The translations under genes and the position numbers were made by a program. Source: a virus. From it: a DNA stretch of 24,009 bases. The stretch covers positions 1-24,009 of the IMG/VR virus record IMGVR_UViG_3300012924_000027; one strand, given 5' to 3'. The first letter of the stretch is position 1. Each line of letters starts with the position of its first letter. A model generated the notes under the pieces. That model saw only the letters and a list, made by a program, of their open reading frames with translations. It searched no databases and was not told where the DNA came from. This document shows positions 20,116 through 24,009 of the stretch, piece after piece.

Positions 20116-20991
20116 TTAGGTGTACAGGCCAGACGCCAGCGCTGGGTTGTCGTTGATGTCTCTGAAGAACGCGCCGTTGGTGTCGATGTAGCATTCCAGC
20201 GTGTACTGCAAGACCGTCAGGTTGTCGGCGTTGTAGATGACGTCGCCGTTGCCGGTGACTTCACCGTTCTGGCAGATGAACCGTTTGTGCACGCTGCCGT
20301 CGACCAGGTCGATACCGAACATGCGCAGGTTCCGGCCGACGAACGGGAGCACGTCGGTGGTGTTGATGCCGTTGACGCCCGGCGTGGTCGTAGCGACGCC
20401 GATCGCGGTCGCGCCGGTGATCGCCTGCGTGGCGGTCATCTGCACTACGTTGCCGGCGGACACTGGGAAGGTGACCACATAGGACGCACCGGCGGTACCG
20501 GTGACCGTGATACCGGTCATGCCGAACGCGGAGTTCAGCGCGGTCGCCAGCGCGGTGGTGGTGATGTTGTAGACCAGCCCGGATGCGGTCGCGACACCCG
20601 GGAGTGTCAGCGTCCACGTACCGGCGGTGCCGGTACCGGTGATGGTGACCGTCTGCACTTCGGCGGTGCCGCCGGTGGTGACGACCGTCGAGTTCGGCCG
20701 GGCGAGACCGTAGGTGATCGCATTCTCTTCCAGGCAGTTGAACGCGAACGTGTGCTCAGCCTGAGACCGCAGCACCCGGACGAGGGCGCCGCCCTGCCAG
20801 CCGTACTTCTTGGTCTCCTGCTTCGTGTCGGTCTCGGTCAGTCCGGCGTCATCCATCCAGCCGAGATCGAGCCAGCCGGCGCCGAACGCGGTCGGCAGTG
20901 GGGAGGTGGGAATCGTGGTGCCCAGCGGCGCAGTCAGAATCCGCTGGGTGATATCCCCATAGGAGCGGGCATTATTGGTATTGATCGCCAT
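20116..20991 (-). CDS. Major tail tube protein with inserted beta domain
   Basis: A 291-residue protein with AGGAGA nine bases before its ATG. Residues 1-105 and about 206-291 make the expected tube subunit: DITQRILTAPLGTTIPTSP, GAGWLDLGWMDDAGL, QAEHTFAFNCLEENAITYGL, then RNLRMFGIDLVDGSVHKRFI, GDVIYNADNLTVLQYTLECY. Between them, about 106-205, sits a Thr/Gly-rich module (AEVQTVTITGTGTAGTWTLT and on to AIGVATTTPG) of the type found as repeated beta domains in phage decoration and tail proteins. It probably projects from the tail surface as an optional immunoglobulin-like decoration. Position between tail terminator and chaperones supports the call. A strong terminator follows. Confidence 0.85.
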   Translation of the reverse strand: MAINTNNARSYGDITQRILTAPLGTTIPTSPLPTAFGAGWLDLGWMDDAGLTETDTKQETKKYGWQGGALVRVLRSQAEHTFAFNCLEENAITYGLARPNSTVVTTGGTAEVQTVTITGTGTAGTWTLTLPGVATASGLVYNITTTALATALNSAFGMTGITVTGTAGASYVVTFPVSAGNVVQMTATQAITGATAIGVATTTPGVNGINTTDVLPFVGRNLRMFGIDLVDGSVHKRFICQNGEVTGNGDVIYNADNLTVLQYTLECYIDTNGAFFRDINDNPALASGLYT

Positions 20992-21090
20992 GATCGGTGT
21001 TCTCCTGTTCTGGGGCGCATCACTCAGCGCCGGGCAAGCTGGGACAGCCGGCTCAGTCGCTGGCTGGAGATAGGAAAGGTGAAGCGCGGT

Positions 21091-21486
21091 CTACGTGGCC
21101 GCGTATATGGTGTGGAAAGTGACCTGCAGGGTCATGCCGAAGCACCGCAGGTCGGTGTTGTCGTACGGGCGGAACGCTGGCCCGCTGATCGTGCGGACTT
21201 TGTTCACCGATGCGCCCATGCCGAATACGTAGCCGGGAAACCGAAACCGCATATCGTGGAACACCTGCTTGGCGAGGGCGCTCGCGGCGATACGGCCGAC
21301 GTCGAAGCAGGCGATGCTGAGCGACGGTTTCCCTATGGTCAGCTGCGTTTCCGGTCCGCCAAGACTGAGCACCCGAATGACCGGCAGCACGCTGGCCATA
21401 TCGGGCGGCGTTTCGGTGCAGCAGAACGCGGCAGGGAACCGGCCCGCGAGCCAGTCCCTGGTCACCGTTTCTTCGTCTGTTTCCAT
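21091..21486 (-). CDS. Tail terminator-like protein
   Basis: A 131-residue protein whose ATG shares one base with the upstream stop (TGATG). It starts METDEETVTRDWLAGRFPAA and continues as alternating helices and strands (SVLPVIRVLSLGGPE, KPSLSIACFDVGRIAASALA, ISGPAFRPYDN), ending MTLQVTFHTIYAAT. The helix-then-VLPVIRV-strand layout and the RPYDN near the end are typical of siphophage tail terminator/tail completion proteins that cap the tube and join it to the head. Its position between the gp10-like gene and the tube gene is the standard place. A 99-base gap (20992-21090) follows before the tube gene and holds only its ribosome-binding site and a weak hairpin. Confidence 0.75.
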   Translation of the reverse strand: METDEETVTRDWLAGRFPAAFCCTETPPDMASVLPVIRVLSLGGPETQLTIGKPSLSIACFDVGRIAASALAKQVFHDMRFRFPGYVFGMGASVNKVRTISGPAFRPYDNTDLRCFGMTLQVTFHTIYAAT

Positions 21487-21803
21487 CAGCCGGCCGCATT
21501 CAAGGCTTTGCGGAGTGTGCCGTGCTCAGGCGTGTTTTTGTTCCCGAACTCGACCGCTACCGCGGCTTGGTCGCTGTTCGATACCCGGCCGTAGGCGCGC
21601 GATGTTTTCGCGTGCTTGACACCCGAGGTGACCTCGAACGCGTCGATGTAGTGCTGACCGTCTGGGTCGTCCGGGTCGAACGGGGCGTCAGCCATCGCTG
21701 CAGCTGCCACCTTCTCGGCCCGAGCATGCATATCGGCCTGCAGGAATCCTGACCGGAGCATCTCGCCGACACCCGAATACGACGGCTTATAGCTCGATGC
21801 CAT
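21486..21803 (-). CDS. HK97 gp10-like head-tail joining protein
   Basis: A 105-residue protein. The ATG at 21803 shares one base with the upstream stop; earlier in-frame starts would overlap the previous gene by about 75 bases and are rejected. It begins MASSYKPSYSGVGEMLRSGF. An amphipathic helix (LQADMHARAEKVAAAAMADA) is followed by HYIDAFEVTSGVKHAKTSRA and by QAAVAVEFGNKNTPEHGTLR. The final VEFG-x-x-x-TPEHGTLRKAL is characteristic of the HK97 gp10-like family of neck/tail-completion proteins. It is expected to act at the head-tail junction. Confidence 0.75.
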   Translation of the reverse strand: MASSYKPSYSGVGEMLRSGFLQADMHARAEKVAAAAMADAPFDPDDPDGQHYIDAFEVTSGVKHAKTSRAYGRVSNSDQAAVAVEFGNKNTPEHGTLRKALNAAG

Positions 21804-22189
21804 CAGCCCGTCACTCTCTTCAGGGGAACGACGACGCTGATATCGGGCTGCCAACCGCTGAACGGATTCGGCGGCCACGCGGACGGTTTACCGTTGACCT
21901 CATATCGCTCCCCCTGGCCGTTGCCCTGTCCATCTAGGACGGGAACGCCAGAGGAATCCACAACAAGCTGCGGTATCACTACATCGATCGCCGTGACATC
22001 GGTCCCGGTCGGCAAATACACCTCGGGGAGCGCTGTCACGATGTCCTGACCGTTGAGCAATTCGGTTGTGCCCCCAGGGGCATAGATCCCAGGGAGCGCG
22101 GTCAGGGTCTCGCTGTAGACATAGTTGCCTTGCGCGTCGCGCCCGGCTATTTCACGCTTGATCAACCCCGCGACAGTGTTGCTGTCCAC
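21803..22189 (-). CDS. Head closure (stopper) protein
   Basis: A 128-residue protein. The GTG at 22189 sits one base after the upstream TGA; starts further upstream would overlap that gene. The N-terminal part is short and helical (NTVAGLIKREIAGRD), the rest beta-rich: YVYSETLTALPGIYAPGGT, VYLPTGTDVTAIDVVIPQL, then RYEVNGKPSAWPPNPFSGWQ and ISVVVPLKRVTG. The Y-x-V-NG-x-P...PNPFSGWQPGI-type motif with a closing strand is common in actinophage head-to-tail stopper proteins. It would sit between the adaptor ring and the tail. The start is the least certain part. Confidence 0.7.
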   Translation of the reverse strand: MDSNTVAGLIKREIAGRDAQGNYVYSETLTALPGIYAPGGTTELLNGQDIVTALPEVYLPTGTDVTAIDVVIPQLVVDSSGVPVLDGQGNGQGERYEVNGKPSAWPPNPFSGWQPDISVVVPLKRVTG

Positions 22190-22190
22190 G

Positions 22191-22616
22191 TCAGAATCCG
22201 TAGACGTAGGCCGGGCCGCTGTTCTCGACCCGAACCGTGTCATTGGTGTATTTCCCGGTGATAGCGCCTGGCTGGTAACCGAGAATCAGCAGCGTGTCGG
22301 CCGCAGTGAGGAATACGGTCCGCATCGGATTCGCGAATGACTGCGACCGCGTGAACGGGCCGGATGTGCTGGCTTCCTGCGACACGCCATCGTCCGGCGT
22401 GACGAGGGCACGTTTCACCATGCCCGCGCACACCATCACCGCGACGTACGGATCCAGATCACCTGAAGTGATCCGGCCGTCTATACCGGGGAACCGTGCG
22501 CGTAGGAGCGCCGAAGCGTCCAGGCATAGGGTCTCGGCAATGACGGTTTCGGCTGCAGTGAGCGGCCGCCAGCGCGCGGCGACGTCATCCGGCGTTGCGA
22601 ATGCGTATCCCGCCAT
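22191..22616 (-). CDS. Head-tail adaptor (connector) protein
   Basis: A 141-residue, mainly helical protein starting MAGYAFATPDDVAARWRPLT. A helix ASALLRARFPGID follows, then the DPYVAVMVCAGMVKRALVTP helix typical of gp6/gp15/gp19-type connector proteins that bind below the portal. The middle includes FTRSQSFANPMRTVFLTAAD, also common in this family, and the end is VRVENSGPAYVYGF. Its position, two small genes after the capsid gene and before the stopper, is standard. One ring of these subunits links portal and stopper. Confidence 0.8.
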   Translation of the reverse strand: MAGYAFATPDDVAARWRPLTAAETVIAETLCLDASALLRARFPGIDGRITSGDLDPYVAVMVCAGMVKRALVTPDDGVSQEASTSGPFTRSQSFANPMRTVFLTAADTLLILGYQPGAITGKYTNDTVRVENSGPAYVYGF

Positions 22617-22628
22617 GACGGCCGCCGA

Positions 22629-22826
22629 CTACTTCGCCGCGGTCTTCGCGGCCGGCTTGTCGTCGGGCTGCACGTCGCCGTCTTCAGCGATGAATTCGCC
22701 CTCGATGAGCCGCAGTAGCTCGTCATCCTTGACGTGCCCCGGAACCGGTGACCCGTAATACAGGTACAGGTCGGAGCCGTCTTCCTTGCGGGTGATGACG
22801 AGCGCCTTGCTGACGACGTATCCCAT
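22629..22826 (-). CDS. Small protein between capsid and adaptor genes
   Basis: A 65-residue protein starting MGYVVSKALVITRKEDGSDL, with GGAG six bases upstream inside the end of the preceding gene. A beta-hairpin N-terminus (LYLYYGSPVPGHVKDDELLR) resembles small phage head proteins at this position. The C-terminus is acidic and then Ala/Lys-rich (DDKPAAKTAAK), like an exposed flexible tail. It is probably a minor head component or assembly factor. No named family. Confidence 0.6.
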   Translation of the reverse strand: MGYVVSKALVITRKEDGSDLYLYYGSPVPGHVKDDELLRLIEGEFIAEDGDVQPDDKPAAKTAAK

Positions 22827-22827
22827 G

Positions 22828-23007
22828 TCATTCTCCGTTCAGGGCGGCGACGATCAACTGAGCGACCGCAATGGATTCGGTTACGGCGATGACGTTGCCG
22901 ACGCCACCGCCGCCGACGGTGTCCGTCGAAATGACGACCGCATCCGATCCGAATACCTGGCGATCGCCAGACTGATTGGCGTATGCGGCCTCATACGTAA
23001 TAGCCAT
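22828..23007 (-). CDS. Small protein following the capsid gene
   Basis: A 59-residue protein; the ATG (MAITYEAAYANQSGDRQVFG) shares one base with the capsid stop (TGATG), so longer in-frame extensions through the capsid gene are rejected. It has a beta-type middle (DAVVISTDTVGGGGVGNVIA) and a hydrophobic helix at the end (ESIAVAQLIVAALNGE). The repeated stop-start coupling makes it a real gene. It might be a head decoration or assembly factor; no family is recognised. Its last codons contain the ribosome-binding site of the next gene. Confidence 0.6.
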   Translation of the reverse strand: MAITYEAAYANQSGDRQVFGSDAVVISTDTVGGGGVGNVIAVTESIAVAQLIVAALNGE

Positions 23008-23942
23008 CAGGTGCCCGTGATCTTGCGACCGGAAGCCGGCTCGACGACGACCGGAACGGTGACGCGCCGCATGCGCAGCTTCCACTGGTCGTTGTCGTCG
23101 TCGCGGATGGTCTTAGCCTGTACGCCGACACCACCAGCGTTTGCGTAGCCGGGGCCGCCGAGATCCTCGTCGGCCATGCCGCCGAGCATGCTCGAGTCCA
23201 CGACCAGCACATTTCCCGTGGTCGGCAGGTTCGGCGTAGACAGCCAGCGCATGCCATCGATGACCGGGAAGCTGCCGGTAACCAGCGGGTTTCGCGCATC
23301 GGTTTCACGAGGCAGGAAGCCGCCGGCCGTGAACTTGGCGTAGGCATAGGCCCAGGTCAGGTCATCGAGGACGACCGTGTCCGGGTCATAGCCCTGGTTC
23401 AGCGCCAGAATCGACGCCTTCGCAGTCGCGACGTCCGTGAGGATGGTCTGTGCCGTACTGGTTGCATTGCTCCACACTGCGCCGCTGCTCGACGCCTGCG
23501 TTGCCGTGATCGCGGAGGCAATCGCCGACAGCGCGATCGAGTCGACGTATTTCACGTTCTGATTGACGAGCTTGATCATTGCCTTATTGACCGGCTGGAA
23601 ATTCTGCCGGGCAATGGACTCGTCGGTCACCTTGGTGTCTTGGCCCCACTTGACAGTCTTCGCGAGCGAAGCCTGTCCGGTCGGGACTCCGGTCAGGGGA
23701 TATTCCGAACCGGGCGCGACCGCACGCGGACTGTCGGTCGTGAAGATCGACTCACCGGTCTCGTACAGAACGGCGCCGCCAGACACTTGGAAACGGCCGG
23801 TCAGCAGGGCATCGGCGATATACCGCTGCTCGGCCAGGGTACGGAGACGCCGTGCGATCAGCGTCGGGGAATTCATGAACCGGCTAATGGTTTCCAGATC
23901 ACCCGAGAGGGTGGTCGACACCGGTGGATAGGTGATAGGCAT
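23007..23942 (-). CDS. Major capsid protein (HK97 fold)
   Basis: A 311-residue protein with GGAAG upstream of its ATG. The sequence has the layout of actinophage HK97-fold capsids: an N-terminal helix (LETISRFMNSPTLIARRLRT), a beta stretch with GGAVLYETGESIFTTD, an E-loop-like segment (PTGQASLAKTVKWGQDTKVT), the spine-helix segment (NKAMIKLVNQNVKYVDSIAL), then PDTVVLDDLTWAYAYAKF. Late strands include RWLSTPNLPTTGNVLVVD and WKLRMRRVTVPVVVEPASGR. Position at the head of the head-tail gene run and before the connector proteins supports the call. No protease domain is fused to it. Confidence 0.9.
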   Translation of the reverse strand: MPITYPPVSTTLSGDLETISRFMNSPTLIARRLRTLAEQRYIADALLTGRFQVSGGAVLYETGESIFTTDSPRAVAPGSEYPLTGVPTGQASLAKTVKWGQDTKVTDESIARQNFQPVNKAMIKLVNQNVKYVDSIALSAIASAITATQASSSGAVWSNATSTAQTILTDVATAKASILALNQGYDPDTVVLDDLTWAYAYAKFTAGGFLPRETDARNPLVTGSFPVIDGMRWLSTPNLPTTGNVLVVDSSMLGGMADEDLGGPGYANAGGVGVQAKTIRDDDNDQWKLRMRRVTVPVVVEPASGRKITGT

Positions 23943-23973
23943 ATCAGGTCACTTCCGTTTCTGGTGGGGAACC

Positions 23974-24009
23974 TCAGCGGTCCATCTGGATCTCGGCGAG
24001 GTTGCCCGC
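23974..24009 (-). CDS. 3' end of the gene before the capsid (partial)
   Basis: Twelve codons are visible on the minus strand, reading AGNLAEIQMDR and stopping at TGA, 31 bases before the capsid ATG. A scaffolding protein or maturation protease usually lies here, but the fragment is too short to tell which. That it is coding at all is inferred from frame and position. Confidence 0.4.
   Translation of the reverse strand, partial: AGNLAEIQMDR

Noticed and set aside
21045-21066. Short hairpin between the tail terminator and tube genes
   Set aside because: Only about seven pairs with an internal mismatch and no U-tract; too weak to call a terminator.
19807-21594. 595-codon open frame on the plus strand across the chaperone, tube and tail-terminator genes
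   Set aside because: It runs antisense to four well-supported genes with correct ribosome-binding sites and family features, and its product is Arg/Gly/Asp-rich without domain character. Long antisense frames are expected in high-G+C DNA.
1-24009. tRNA genes, CRISPR arrays and insertion sequences
   Set aside because: No cloverleaf with a T-loop, no spaced repeat-spacer pattern and no transposase-like protein or terminal inverted repeats were seen on either strand.

Overview
The window is part of a G+C-rich, siphovirus-type phage genome or prophage whose host is most likely an actinobacterium. The main reasons are the high G+C, frequent GTG starts and GTGA/ATGA stop-start overlaps, an actinophage-like gene order, and an r1t-like holin with a GH25 muramidase. 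I cannot name the host genus. No integrase, attachment site, tRNA, CRISPR array or LysB-type mycolate esterase was seen.

Right and centre (24009 down to 3149, minus strand) is the late operon, read right to left. Its order is: end of a probable scaffold or protease gene, major capsid protein, two tiny proteins, head-tail adaptor, head closure protein, gp10-like protein, tail terminator, major tail tube protein, intrinsic terminator, two-frame tail assembly chaperone with an A AAA AAC slippery site, a 1296-residue tape measure protein, Dit-like distal tail protein, and two minor tail proteins. A lysis/membrane block follows: two small membrane-type proteins, a membrane-anchored collagen-like protein, a 15-codon leader ORF, a GH25 lysin and a holin. 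The operon ends with a five-gene adhesin cassette: two paralogous beta-helix tail fibres, a signal-anchored beta-helix protein between them, a small beta-sandwich protein and a last beta-helix protein. A strong hairpin with a minus-strand U-tract (3079-3126) closes it. Nearly all genes overlap by 1-11 bases or are separated by only a few bases, so translation is probably coupled.

Left (1-3078) is a non-structural region of small genes. A plus-strand set (1-2360) holds a zinc-ribbon protein, a membrane-anchored DUF4352-type protein, a two-helix membrane protein, an unrecognised 86-residue protein and two DnaJ-type CxxCxGxG mini-proteins. Two small minus-strand zinc-type genes (2351-2751) meet these tail to tail. 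They diverge from a plus-strand gene for a 62-residue MerR/BldC/excisionase-like protein. The divergent gap holds a striking 9-bp phased GGGAC repeat array, the best candidate regulatory element here.

The most interesting points are the 9-bp array beside a BldC/Xis-like gene; a terminator after the tail tube gene whose loop can also pair with the chaperone ribosome-binding region; the paralogous adhesin cassette with shared modules; and the membrane-anchored collagen-like and beta-helix proteins inside a virion operon. No stretch longer than 300 bases lacks a gene; the largest gap is the 138-bp divergent region (2752-2889).
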